Part shown: in pieces, positions 13,401 through 25,489 of the stretch
How the letters are laid out: every line of letters starts with the position of its first letter
Position numbering within the stretch: the stretch's first letter is position 1
NCBI GenBank assembly: GCA_008360975.2
Contig: CM039182.1
Span: 107,064,443-107,128,442 of the forward strand
Direction of reading: 5' to 3'
Length of the DNA stretch: 64,000 nt
DNA from: Lichenostomus cassidix
Taxonomy: Eukaryota > Chordata > Aves > Passeriformes > Meliphagidae
Program-made: the position numbers and the translations under genes
Notes under the pieces: generated by a model
The model's database searches: none
Seen by the model: only the letters and a program-made list of their open reading frames with translations
Told to the model about the DNA's origin: nothing

Positions 13401-16400
13401 TCGAATTCAAGTGGAAGAAACAATTTGACTCCACTTTAGCTGAAAACATGTGATATATTGGTCTGTCTCCATCTGTAATGACCTGCACATTCACAGTTCT
13501 CTGTTTTAAGAGACCCAGAAATCCAAAGCTGTACTCACAAAGATGTAAAATGGGCATACTCTTCCTAGGAGCATGATTAGAAGGCTTAAACTAGAAAAGT
13601 CTGTGTTGGATTTGGGACTGCAAGATTACATTTCCATTTTTTGTAAAATTAGTGTCTGGCTTAACATGTACTACTTAAGTCAGGGCTCTGCTTTGGCAGG
13701 ACAACATTTGCTTTCAATACCTGGTTTGTACCTCTGTATCAAGCTGACCTAAAAGGTGTGGATGTAGAAATCTGACCACCATTAGCTTGATGACTTTGTG
13801 TCTGGCCCTTGCAAAGTCTAGATGAATGCCAAGGTGCCTAAATGTTCTTTTGTGTTTCATTGGCTTTTACATCTTCATTTGCCCCTTAAATATCTAGGTG
13901 CACCTTAAATTCTGCTAGCAATTTTTGCTAGTGATTTTTTGGGGTATGCTCATAATGAGCCAAGTCCAAATACAGTCAAGCAGCTCTGTCCAACTTCCCA
14001 GCTGTCCCCTGGAACAAAGGAGATAATGCTTCATACTCTCTCTGACGCAGTATGAGTTCTCTGAGGACTAAGAAGACAGCCAGCAAGGGGAGGGAAAGCA
14101 AAATGGAGAGAGTCGTCTGCACCAGAGCTCCCACATCCCCAAGGACTCCTCTAGCCAACAGTGCAGCCTTGTCTCCAAGGCAATCTGATATTCACAAGTG
14201 TGACAGAAGCATGGGAGTTAGAATTGCTTAGGTTTTGTTCCTACTTAAATGTGATGTACTGGGCTCTCTATCATTATGTATGGGAGGAAGGTTACCTGAC
14301 CATTTTTGTCTGAATAGTTTGAGGTAGGCTGAAACCTCGTGTGAATGCAGGGTAGTAGACTGCTTTTTCTCACCACAGAAGAGGAGGGTTTGTCTCTCTA
14401 AGTGACTACCATGGCCCAGGGTAGCAGTAAAACACAGCACTGAGGACCCAGCATGCTGTCTGCATTGCAGGGAATTGCTTTGGATGAACTTTGGTCCAGT
14501 GCTATGTGTAGAATGTTGTTTGGTGTTTGCAACCCATTAGGTGCATTCATGTGTTTTCATCTCAAAGACAGCTATTTCAGATGCTCCAAGACAGCAACTT
14601 ATGCACTCCTGTCCTGAATTAAAAAATTCAATGGAGATACTATCTTCAAATCCTAGGAGGCAGAATGGGGCTAGGAAGGGAGAATCCCAAGAGGAAGAAA
14701 CTTGCTAGTGTGAGTACCTCCCTGGAGAGCCTGAGAGGTACAGGGAGCCAACATGCAGCAGGGAGCAGAAGCAGAGCTTAAACTCCAAGGATATGGAAAG
14801 AAAAACCCCTTTACAGGAACCCAGAAGGGTCTGCACAGAGCTTGCCTGACACAAGAAGCTTTCATTGTTGCTGTAATGGACAGAAGAACTGGTTGAAAAG
14901 TATCTGTGATGCATCTGTCTTCATGCCTTTTATTTGAGTGCCTCTTTTGCATCAGATATAAATTTCAACTATTGACAGATCTAGTTTTTCTGGTTTGTTA
15001 CTTCCGTGTTAGAGTAATAATTAGTTGTGTGAATGGGAAGTCTGATGTGCCTTTTTCTGTTTTTAACAAATGCTAAAAGGCCTACAGGTTAAGGTTTCTG
15101 GATCTGTCGGGTTAAAGAAGTAGTTTGAGACATGTTCAGTCTGTTGTCATTTTTTTTTTTTAGCTTATGCTGCTTCGTGTCTCTCTGAGTTTAGTGAAAG
15201 AGCTAGAAGGAACAGGATGTGTTTTGTGAAATATTTCTCTTTGTCAGTTTTAACACATTATTTCATCCACAGGTTTTCTGCTAGAGAAAGTGTTGTTCAG
15301 CCTGGGCCTCAGTTTTTATTCTGTCCACACTGGAGCTAGTCTTACTGGCAACAAACATCATCTTATTTGAATGAGGGAGACTGAAAAGTGATATCAAATT
15401 CATTACTACATTAAAAAAATATATTTTAATCTGATGTGCCTTTTTTGGTTCTAACAATGACTGTATTCAGTTTATTATTCCAGACATTTCTTCCTGCATA
15501 CTTCCTCACCAGCTTTTGAAAATACCTTTTTTTTAAGGGAAAACTATTTCACACACCCTCCCACTTTGTCTGAGAAGCACAGTCACATGGGAACTGATTG
15601 CTATCCCCTGAAAGGATGTTTTCACTCAGAATTAATATGGCTTTATTTAATTTATGACATCACATAATATGATAAATGATGAATTAAAAATATCATTATT
15701 TGGTGTGTGAATGCTTGTCATCCATTTTGAGAGCAAATTAATCCTGAAGCTTTTGAAAAAACCTTCCAGCAGCACACAGGAACATCATTGGTAGCACAAG
15801 CTCAGAAAGGTCCTTTTGCAAATGGGCAGTCCTAGACTGTGCACTGCTCTGCTTTGTCTGGCTTTTATAATTTACTAGATTTTCATGTATAGTATATTGT
15901 ATTCAAAACTTAATAGAATGAATTGATTGCACTCAAACAAGTTTACAGATAGCAGGATTTAAATATGACACGTGCACTGCACAACAATTCTAGCAAGGAA
16001 AGAGGTATGGATCCAATTACCAGTACTCTATCAAGGAGCTTGTTTACAAATTACTAATTTGCATACCTGCCCCAGCATGTAATTTTAAATATTTAAAAAA
16101 AAATTTCATATAATTTCCTATTGTGCATTCATTTGCTTTCAAACTCAGCCAGACATGAAAAATATCCTACATACTGTTAGGTGTATGTCTACAAAGAGCC
16201 TATAGGCTTTTTGAAAAAAACATGAGAATATTTTTTCTGTTATTTTAGTATTTTGATTTCACTAGAAAGATGAAGTGATGGACTAGAAATAATAACACAA
16301 AGCTAATTAAACCCCTTGGTATCCTGGAACATTTGAAATTGTTTGGCTGAAGTTTCAGTCAAAGATTTGTGCTGTTTCTTCTTTAATCTGAAGTGATTCA

Positions 16401-19400
16401 CCCATTCCAGTGAAGCTAAGAATAGATTTTCCGTCTTTGTATGATTCCTGAGTGTCTGTAATCTGAGGAAATTAAAAAGGAATGAAATGACTTTTACATT
16501 TGCTATGGGACAGTACTTGGCAGAAATCCTTTCTTTGGTACTCAGTTTTTAAACAAAGAATCTTGAGAACAGCTTCCAGCTTATTCAGCATCACACATAA
16601 ACAGAATCAGCAGCACCTCTCAGTTGAGTTTCTAGCTGTGCTGCTTGACTCAAACTCCTCACACTGCATCTGATTTTCTCTTTTTACTGATCATAGCTTT
16701 TATGGCTTTTGTTTAACCTAAGCTAGATTTTCAGTTAAGGGGAAAACAAATGAAAGTAGTGGGCAAAGATCCAGCACTACACAGACATCATAAATCCTAG
16801 TAATATGAACCAGATAAATATGGCTCAGAAAAACATGGTTAAACTTTATTGGTGAGTTTGCCTTTAATATGCTTTGCAGATCTTTAATAGCAGCCAGTTT
16901 TGGTGGTTGTTTATTTCAGACAAGAAAGGTGAAATGTGATGAGAGGTACAGGTAATTTGGGTGGTCTATGTATGGCTACGAGTTTGTGTCTGCCTGTCTC
17001 CCTTATTTACAACTAGGACAGCTATTTTTGGTGGGTGAGCTGTATATTAGGAAGAGAGGCAGCTGCAAAGAAAGAAAAAGCAATAGTAGAGAGAAAAGCT
17101 GGTTCAGAGGTTTCTGCCAAGGGAAAAAAAAATAATCAAGGAAAGGTCAAGCTAGAGGAGGTTCTGAGGGTAACCTGACAGTGCCCAAGGCTTAACACCT
17201 GAAGTAAAATGCATTCACTGTAAACACACTTAGTTTGCTGCTTATTCTGGTGCAAATCATGTCAATTGCACCAATGTCTGGTGGGCAACATGAGGGCAAT
17301 GTGTTTCCTTCACTGAAATTTAAAGAGGAAGCTGGTTTAGATGTGAGTACAGATGATGGGATGGGAGAAAATAAATGAGAGAGAAGCTAAGTCCAGGGAA
17401 GTTTGCTGAGGTGATATATATGTAAACAAACAGCTAGAAGATCTTTCGTGATAATTAGAGTTTGACACTACAAAAGGCTTTAGCCTTCAAATTCAGTGAA
17501 GTATTTGAGCACATACAATTTCACAGCTACAGGTAGAACTGTGAAAGACATTGTGACAATTTCCATACTTAAATAAATGCATACCTTTAGGTAGCTTGTG
17601 CTGAACCAGTGTATGCCATTCAAAATGCCATTTGTAAATTCTAGACTCCAAGGAGCAGCAGCACATCAAATGTGCTAAAAGCTCAGACAAAATAAAGGTT
17701 ATTGAAGGAAAGATTATTCTTTTGATGGAATCTGAGCTACATAAATGTAGCCCTTTAGAGCAGAAGAAAAGAGAGAATGATCAATATAGCAGTTGCTCCA
17801 ATGACAGTTCACTGAAACTTTGAAAATATTTGTTAGATATGTAAGGCTGTTGTCTTAACTTGATTATCAGAAGCAGCACAAAACATGCCATTAATTTAGT
17901 CTGTTTAATGATTGTTTAAACAAAAGGTTTGTAAATTGATCTTGGCTGCTCGACAAACAATAGGTTACATTGCTAATAGCAGAAAGAATGTTTTTTTTTA
18001 AGACTCCAAGTAAATCAAAGGAAGCAAGTTAGAGCAAATTATTTTTTTAAATGATACCTGCCAGTCACTTGTAAGTATTTTAAATTTTACACTTCCTAAA
18101 CCCACAGTAAAAACAGTCTTTTTATTGTTAAATTTATGAGGGGGGAAAAAAAAGTATCATTCCCAAAGCAAAGCCTCCTAAATTCTTTTCTTTCCTTTCA
18201 CTGTTTAAACATAAGTCTTCTGGTCCATACAAGGAATCACTTCTGGTCCTGCCAATATAAAACAGGAAGGCATAATTTATGATTAACACACAGTACCATA
18301 CATATACTTTTGAAACAAACAGCCCTAAAGTCCCCAAACCACTAACACTAAAAAACACAGAACAGCATTTTAATGGCAGCCTTATTTTTTTCTCTGTTCC
18401 AGCAGTCATTCTCAGTGCACTGTATCTGCTATAAAGGAAAAGCTTTTTTTCATTTGTAGAAATGGAATACTCATGCCTTCATTTTCATGACCAGTGAAAA
18501 ATCAGAAAAAAATATGGATCTTCTACGAAGAAGGTAGAAGGATATTCAAGATGGAAAACTATCTATTACCTAGATTATGGATTCCCTTGGCTCTTATATA
18601 CATATGCTAAAGGTCCACCAGAAAACATAGCAGCCAACACAGAACTGGTTTTTAACAGGGTCTTGATTGCTTTTACATTTAGAGTTTTTGCTGTTAGCAC
18701 AGCACTCAGGGCTAAATAAGGTGCTAAGGGTTTGATAGTTTGCTAGAAACTGTGCCATAAAAGTCCTCTGAATCAGATCCAGACTTGAGCTCACGATCAG
18801 CTCACTGGAGATGCTGACTAATCAGACAAATGTTCAATATAATTTCATTTATTTTAAGCATTGCTCTGCTTATTCAAAATCACTGCTGCATTAAGGTCTA
18901 TGCTTGCCATACCTCGAGGCCTGCTGTTGGAGTCAAAGCTTTGGCATCAGAAGGACAATCACAGATTGGCAGCCCAAGTACCTACCTCAGGTTTTGTGAC
19001 ATTTTCATACATTTAACTATAAATATGTTTTCTACTATCTGAACTGCAAAGTAGAACCGCAAAGCCTTATGTTTTACCTCCTTCATCATCATCTAGATGG
19101 GTGGATATGTTTTTATTCTAAAACCTTTATAACTGAATGAGAGGAGGAGAATACTGTCAGCTTTCCAAGTAACATGTGGAACTGCAGTACTGGCAGTGAG
19201 AAAAATCTTGTTTTGACTTGCAAAATGAGCACAATTGATAAAGAAGTCACTGAGGGAGAATAAATGTGAAATACTAGATACCATTTTTATAGCATCCTTT
19301 TTCTGATTATAACAACCACTTTTAGAAAAAGTAACCTTGGCAATAATTTTATTTATTGTTTACATCCACTTTGAATAAAGCTGAGGCATGGGAATGCAAT

Positions 19401-20074
19401 AAATAGTACCAACAACATTTCTGAACAAGCTGCAAAAAACTGTATTTATATCCAGCTGCATAGGACAAATGCAAGGAATAAAACAGAGTTTATTCTCCTC
19501 AAGTGTACATGTGGTCTCTATTTTTTTCATTAAACCAGACCATTTTACATTTTCCCATATAATTGGCTTCATATATTAAACATGCTACAGATGTAAAATG
19601 TAAAAAAAAGGCATTAAACCAGATTGAATTATTGTAAAAATAGATTTGGAAAGCTGACTTTGATATCTGCTGTAACTTAGGGACCTGAGGGCATGCAGTA
19701 ATAAAACACAGTTCTGGGACAGTGTAAAAATCAGAGTAACTTTGCCCCTGGCCTGTTCTTGCTGTGGAAGTTTTAGTGGTTGAATTACAACAGTGCAGTA
19801 AGTTCCCTTCGAAAGGGAAATGCAGAAACAGACTCCAGAAACCTTTGGAATAGCTGGAAGATTTCATTAAGAAGCAAGTATTTTTGGAGAAGTAAAAACT
19901 TATAACCACTTTCTGAAAACCCAATCTTTCTGTTGTTTGCTTTCATTACTTTTATTTGTTTCTTCTCCTACCAAACTTGACTGCAATAGATCAGATCAAC
20001 TTACCTTTCCCATTTTGTAAAACTGGTAATAGTAACTATATTACAATTATATATTATATTATGATTGATAATAA
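10462..20074. other. AT-rich non-coding stretch, no gene seen
   Basis: Nine and a half kilobases without a supported gene, RNA gene or repeat family. The longest open frame is 141 codons on the minus strand (19499-19924). It has no domain, signal or conserved-looking motif, and a second frame overlaps it, so I treat it as chance. A 12-bp palindrome TTGTTTAAACAA lies at 17912-17923. The patch 15600-15720 is AT-rich with a CRE-like TGACATCA word and repeated ATTAAT/TAATTT words, and could be regulatory, but nothing in the sequence alone proves it. Confidence 0.65.
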
Positions 20075-20479
20075 TGGGTTCCTGGTTTTGGCTGGAATAG
20101 AGCCAAATTTCTTTCTGGTATAGTTGGTATAGTGCTGTATTTTAGATTTAGGACCAGATTGTGGACAAAAAAAAAAAAAAAAGATATTTTAGTTATGGTT
20201 AAGCAGTGTTTACACTAAATCAAGGACCTTTCCTTTTCTCCAGCCACCCAACCAGCGAGGAGGTCAGGGGAGCACAAGAAGCTAGGAGGGGACACAGATG
20301 GGACAGCTGACACAAACTGGCCAAAGGTATATTCCACACCATATAACATCATCCTCAGTATATAAACCATGAGGAAAGACTGCTGTGGGGTGAAGTTTAG
20401 GAACTGACAGAGCATTGGTCAACAGGTCACCAGCAATTGCATTGTGCATCACTTGTTTTATATATAGGATTGCTATTGT

Positions 20480-20511
<32 letters not shown>

Positions 20512-20660
20512 ATTATTACTTCCTTTCTGTCCTGTCATACTGGTTTTATCTCAAGCTGTGAGTTTTACTTTTTTTCTCCCATTTCTCTCCCCTATCCCAC
20601 TGGGGTTGTGAGTAAGTGAATGACTGCATGGTGTTTAAGTCCCTGCTTGGTTAAATCACA
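20075..20660 (-). mobile_element. 3' LTR of the ERV-L-like provirus
   Basis: 586 bp. On the minus strand it begins TGTGATTTAACC directly after a purine tract, and ends near CCAGGAACCCA. The stretch shared with the other LTR copy covers about 20385-20660 (TTA-rich block, GTTTTACTTTT, CCCACTGGGG, final TTAAAYCACAA on the plus strand). A 16-base A run at 20167-20182 and a TTA microsatellite at 20475-20518 are later expansions. A TATATAAA word at 20358-20366 reads on the plus strand, so it argues weakly for promoter activity in the other direction. Confidence 0.78.
20475..20518 (+). repeat. (TTA)n microsatellite inside LTR
   Basis: A run of ATT/TTA triplets with one AATTA interruption. The other LTR copy has an equivalent shorter run at 21873-21900. 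Confidence 0.9.
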
Positions 20661-20675
20661 ATGGCCTTTTTTTGG
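20661..20675 (-). promoter_or_regulatory. Polypurine tract next to the 3' LTR
   Basis: The minus strand reads CCAAAAAAAGGCCAT immediately before the LTR start. The A7GG run is the expected primer for plus-strand DNA synthesis and fixes the provirus orientation. A second, diverged copy of the block lies about 45 bp further upstream (near 20705-20755), with the words GCTGAAGAGGTC and CCACCATAAAAAGG repeated. Confidence 0.65.
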
Positions 20676-20799
20676 TGGCAATTGTGGTGACCTCTTCAGC
20701 CAACATGGTGGCCTTTTTATGGTGGTCAACACAGGACCTCTTCAGCACCTGTCACCTCTTTCTCTAGTGATATTTTGAAATCTTAGCCTTCTGTGTGGT

Positions 20800-21720
20800 C
20801 CATGATCACTTCCAAAATTCCTGAAAGATTGGGGTTTTCTATTCAAGCTAGTTGTGTAATCAGTGTGACCCACTTACTCTGTACAGGATCAGCTACATGG
20901 TGTGTAGAGGTGACCCTTTCTTTCAAACATCCAGCCCAGCACTGGCAGCCAGTGTGCTAGCAGGAGCTGTGCTGCAGCACAAATAATTTCTGAAGCATCT
21001 CAAACTACCTTTTTTTTTTTTTAGTTGGAGTACAGCAGGTCTCAGATCCTCTCTATCCCTGACTCCAAAACCTAAAGGGTTGACCTAGAGTCTCACCTGG
21101 TACTTTCTGCCAGAGGTTCCAGATACAGATATTCCTTTTGGCTGTGTTGTAGAGAACATTTGTTTTTTATTTTGCTCTGTTCAAAGTGGCCCAACATCTT
21201 CTGCATGAACTATCTCCTGTTTGATTTTTTTCAAAGGCTTGTCTGTGCTCAGGGCCCCATTTGAAATTGTTCTTCTGGGTCACTTGATAGAGAGGACTGA
21301 CAATCCAGAGCATAATTTGGAATATGCATTCTCCAAAAACTCACAATGCCTCAGAAAGCATAGTTGATATTTTTTTAGTCACATCCATTGATCTACTGGC
21401 ATCTGACCATGTCCACCATGCCATTTTATTTCTAAAAACTGATTCTCCAGTGCAGGTTCCATGACTTTACTTTATTCTATGGCAAAGGAGCTTTCAGAAG
21501 GATTCAGACTATTTCCTCCCCCTTCTCAGAAATGTCTTCTCTTGTATAGCATGGAATAACAATATCATAAAAGTATTTTGGATTTCTGGCCTCCACTCTG
21601 TTCCGGTGCAGCCTGGATCAGTCCTTGGCAGATGGTAATGCTGTGTTTCCATCCCTGGGGCAGTTGATTCCAGGTGTACTGGACACCTTTCCAAGTGAAA
21701 GCAAATTGTGACCTTCACTC
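20800..21720 (-). pseudogene. Broken ERV-L-type pol (reverse transcriptase to RNase H region)
   Basis: On the minus strand, 21705-21601 reads in one open frame through a run containing FTWKGVQYTWNQLPQGW, which matches the central reverse transcriptase fold of ERV-L-type pol. Further downstream are an eroded YxDD-like site near 21570-21550 (read as YFYD), a VSFWRMHIPNY-like run near 21345-21310, a KWGPE...QAFE run near 21265-21230 and a KIKQEIVHA run after a frameshift. The order fits palm, thumb, connection and RNase H. Several stops and frame changes are present, so it cannot make an enzyme. Sequence down to about 20800 still looks pol-derived but is poorly preserved. The class assignment rests on recalled family features. 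Confidence 0.72.
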
Positions 21721-21767
21721 TTTTACCAAAGGGATTGAGAAAAATGAGACATCAGTTGTGGCATAAC

Positions 21768-22047
21768 AATCACTGCTGGGGAACAGACTGGGCATCAGTC
21801 AGAGGGTGGTGAGCATTGTGCATTACTTGGTTTTTTTCGTTTTATTCCTCTCTCTCTTATTTTAATTACAACAATTATTGTTATTATTATTATTATATTT
21901 TATTTTATTTCAATTATTAATTGTAATCTGAACCCACAGGTTTTACTTTTGTCTGATCCTCCTCCCCATCCCACCAGGGTTATGAGGGGGAGAGTTGTGA
22001 GCGAGCAGCTGCATGGTACTTAGTGTGTCTGGGGTTAAACCACAACA
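21768..22047 (-). mobile_element. Truncated 5' LTR of the ERV-L-like provirus
   Basis: On the minus strand it begins TGTTGTGGTTTAACCCC (plus-strand end at 22047) and matches the 3' LTR block by block, including its own TTA/TAA microsatellite (21873-21900). Homology stops near 21768, where the sequence changes within about 50 bp into reverse transcriptase. This places the deletion breakpoint between the LTR and pol. Confidence 0.72.
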
Positions 22048-25000
22048 GAATTATAGATAATTCACCCTTATGTTGCCAGCCCAGATCCAACCTTAGCAGC
22101 CTGATGCACCCTCTGCATCTTGTCTTGTTCTTCAGTGTCCTGGCTTAACCCACAACGATGGTGAGTGTTACTCACTTTTATGGACCTCAGTTCTAGAAGT
22201 TAATCCTTGCAGCCCAGTGAGATGGTGGAAGGGGTTAACATGCCTCACACCTTGTTAGGTGGCTGCTGCTGACCTCCTGCTGGAGAGTAGCATCACCCCT
22301 CTTGCACAGCTGGAGAAGGGAACATTCATCCACACCTCCCTTGTCCCAGTTTAGCTAACAAATATATGTTCAAAGCTTCTACTATTTTAGCTCTACTGAG
22401 ATTTGAGATGCTTTTTCCTCCTCTGTCCCTTGGAGAAGTCACAAGCTGGCAGCTCCAGATGCAGTTAGTAAGGGTGAAGAATCTGTCCTATTAATGGTCT
22501 ATAGTGGAGCCATGAGAGTGTTTTAAGACTATGACTAGGAGGCAACCAAATGCTTAAAGAGATCCTCAGTTCTTGCATTTGCTAAAAGAAGGTCCTGGCA
22601 ACCTTGTTCTTCAATTCTGAGCTCTCATACAACATGTATTTTCCTTCTTCTGCACATATATTTTTATTCCATATTCTTTCCTGAAATAATCTAAGCATTT
22701 TATGAGAAGGCTTATCCATATGTTCTTTTAAAAATATTTTTTATTGCTATTGTTAAATCCAAGGTATTTTTCCCTTTCTTTACTGGGATTTTTACTAGTG
22801 CTATGACATAAACCTTCCTAGTGCTTGCTGTTTGTTTACTTTCCAAGGACCCTCTACTATTGTATAAAAAAGGAAAATTCTCTAATTTGTTTGTGTCCTG
22901 CACAGCTTCCTGTCATGTAAAAATGAGCCACTTAATTTCTATCACATTGATTTAGGCCTAATTATATCCACCTTGACTGGTAATTGCCCTTTTTTCCTTT
23001 TGTTTCATGCCCTGATTTGTGCTCTCGAGACATAACAAGTTTTCCAGAAAGCAAAATACGGGCTGATGAGGTGTCATTTTCTCCTAGAGGTCTAATCTTT
23101 CTACAGACCTTATTTACTATGGGGTAACCCCACAAAAGTCAATAAAATTGTTGTAGATCCACATCTGGCCCCATCATTCCTCTTATAACTCTCAAGTTGG
23201 CTGAATGAACACTCATAACCTGATTCCAGTCATGGCCTGTTGTACTTAGTGCTTGATGCATTCCCTTTAGTTTAATGACTAAATGGCAGAAGGGAGGATG
23301 AGAAAGGAATAATTTCTTGTTCTCTGACCCTGCTGGCTGTGCTTTGTGGGATGAACGTGGGAGGAGTGTGAGTCTGTCCTCTTCTTACATCCTGCTTGAC
23401 GAGGACAGGAGGAGGAGAGAGTGGGAAAGCCAGTGGGGATCTGTGGGAAAGGATGAGTTTGTGGGTGATGAGATCATGCAACTGCACAGCAGAGCCCAGA
23501 TCCTTAGAATTACATACATTTCCTTTTTAAATCTCAGCTTATCCTTGTGACCTTGGTTAGGTTAGGCAATCACAAGGCAAAGGAAAGCTAAACTGTTAAT
23601 TTCTTTAAAATACCCCCCACACAGCAAACCAAATGAAAATAGACCTTAAGTAATCCCTGCTTCTACATATTACAACTATAAAATAGGTTTCTGAGCTCAT
23701 AAAAACAAACTTCCCACATTACTGAGGAAAAGATTGATGGATGGGAAGATATTTCAGCAAAAATTCTTCCATTGCAAACATTAGCCTAACTTCTTTCCCC
23801 AGAGAGAGGCAATTAAATTTGGAAACAAGTAGGTGCTATGCTCACACATGCTCTATGCTATTTCATCAGTCCCCCTGCCTCGTTTCACCCACTAAACTCC
23901 CTTATGACATGTATAATGTCCAGCTCCCTTTGTTATTTTAATTCAGCTGCATCCACTCAGAAGTCATTCTTGTATGATAATAGGGTTAATTCTTTAGCAT
24001 AAGCACTATGTGGGAGTGTAACTGGGATAACAACCCTGGAGGCAACTAGCATCAGGCTCATTTTCAGGGGTCTTCAAACACTTGTTTGGAATTGCCTGCA
24101 GACCTTGGGCAAAACTGATCTTGAAAGTACGGGGCTTGTTTGAGGATGAAAGTGGGCATTGTTATACATAATAAAAGAGAAGGTCAAAATTGTTTAAATA
24201 TTTGTTTTTACACATTGACTGTGTACTAGAAGTGATGCTTTCAACATTCACACAAAACTAGGACCAGATATGATCTACAGCTAAAAATACTAGGCATAAT
24301 TGATTTAGCTGCAAATAATAAAAAGAATGCATCAAATTGAGCCATGCGAGGTTCTGCTGGTATTTTCTCTCCTGAGCATTGGTTTTATCTGTCTGCTGCC
24401 ACCTCAGCAACGTGAGCTTCATTCTTTGTAGTTGAGAGAATTCCTAGGGACTTCAAACTACACAGATTTCCTTTTATTCACTTAAAACTGAAACTGAAAA
24501 ACAACAGGAGGGAGGAGTGCCAGCTCTTCAACAGCATGAGAGTTTTTGCCTGTAAACTCACTGTCTTCTGAAGAAGAATCCAGGCTAATTTTATTGGAAA
24601 AGAGCCAGTGGTTGTGTGTGGTAAGATCATTGTAATGTTGAGGAGCATCTGAGTAATAAGTCTGGGGTGGAAGATTACTGATTGTGATTTATGCTGAAAA
24701 AAGAGATTGGAAGGAAATTTTCTTGTGGGAGCTGCAATCCTGCTGGTTTTGCTAACCTAAACTCTGTGTATGCCCTTGCCTGGGCATGAGAGTGTAATTG
24801 ACATGCACTATTAAGCATGATATGGAATTGGGAAAAAACAAACACAGTTTTTCTATTATTCTTTAAATTGAAAGGTCTAGACAAACCGTACTGACACAAG
24901 TATCATCATGTAGGACTGAGAGGGAGGAGCAGGTGTGGAAAGTGTCATCACAAGGTTGTGACTTCAGCTCTGCTTCTATTAACACTCAAATAAGTGTTAA

Positions 25001-25386
25001 TGTGGTACTAACCCAGCAAAGCAGACAAAGAAAGTAAAAGCAACCTGTGCTGGGACTGAGTGGCTGCTGTCAAAACAGAGTAGAATTTGACTCTCACGTA
25101 CCTGATGGGCTGTGCCACATCCCATCAGGCAGTAACACAACTAGATGTGTCAGTCTGATAAGCTGCTGGGTTACAGGCTAGTTCTTCAAAAGTTAAAAGG
25201 AAAAAGAAGAAAATGTTGTTGCCCCATCTCCTTGCATCAAGCTCCCTCCTTGTATTTGGGCAGCTGTTCTTCAAGTATGTTGAATTAACACAAGTACAGG
25301 GTAGCCAGAATAGAAAGCTTAAATAAATTTAATGGCTCCCTGTGGATCTTTTCATGGTGTTGGTGACTAGCAGAGTCCTGACTAGT
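22048..25386. other. Non-coding stretch, no gene seen
   Basis: No supported gene. 22080-22480 and 23290-23480 are locally richer in G+C than their surroundings but have no long frame or domain; the longest frame is 77 codons (23317-23550, plus). The sequence near 22136-22160 (CCTGGCTTAACCCACAAC) faintly resembles the LTR terminus at 22030-22047 and might be an old LTR scrap, but this is too short to call. A 9-bp perfect stem lies at 24978-25001 (ATTAACACT / AGTGTTAAT, 6-nt loop), and another at 25101-25129 (CCTGATGGG / CCCATCAGG, 11-nt loop). Confidence 0.6.
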
Positions 25387-25489
25387 TCACAGAATCACAG
25401 AATATGCTGAGTTGGAAGGGACCCACAAGGATCACTGAGTCCAACTCCGGGCCCTGCACAGCACCATCCCCAGGAGTCACTCCATGTGA
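25387..25489 (-). mobile_element. 5'-truncated CR1 non-LTR retroposon
   Basis: The plus strand reads TCACAGAATCACAGAAT, followed by GAGTTGGAAGGGACCC and GTCCAACTCC. This is the reverse complement of a CR1 3' end, whose terminal 8-bp repeat is here present twice (25387-25394, 25395-25402). The element is therefore on the minus strand and retains only about 100 bp of its 3' untranslated end. Severe 5' truncation is usual for CR1. No coding part remains. CR1 of this form is the dominant interspersed repeat of birds and supports the host assignment. Confidence 0.9.

Larger units (their letters stand above)
20075..22047 (-). mobile_element. Decayed ERV-L-like provirus, minus strand
   Basis: Two copies of the same LTR type (20075-20660 and about 21768-22047) flank a broken pol gene read on the minus strand. 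Minus orientation is supported by pol and by a purine tract immediately upstream of the 3' LTR. The 5' LTR keeps only its first ~280 bp, and everything from there to the middle of reverse transcriptase (the rest of the LTR, primer site, gag, start of pol) is missing. No convincing target duplication was found. The LTR type, which starts TGT and continues with GGTTTAACCCC, is one I associate with bird genomes; that is recall, not a search. Confidence 0.78.

Noticed and set aside
19499..19924. 141-codon minus-strand frame
   Set aside because: No domain, no signal or membrane pattern, no splice or promoter context, and Phe/Ser/Cys-rich as expected from AT-rich chance frames; another frame overlaps it.
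22136..22160. CCTGGCTTAACCCACAAC resembling the ERV-L LTR terminus
   Set aside because: Too short and imperfect, with no extended LTR homology on either side.
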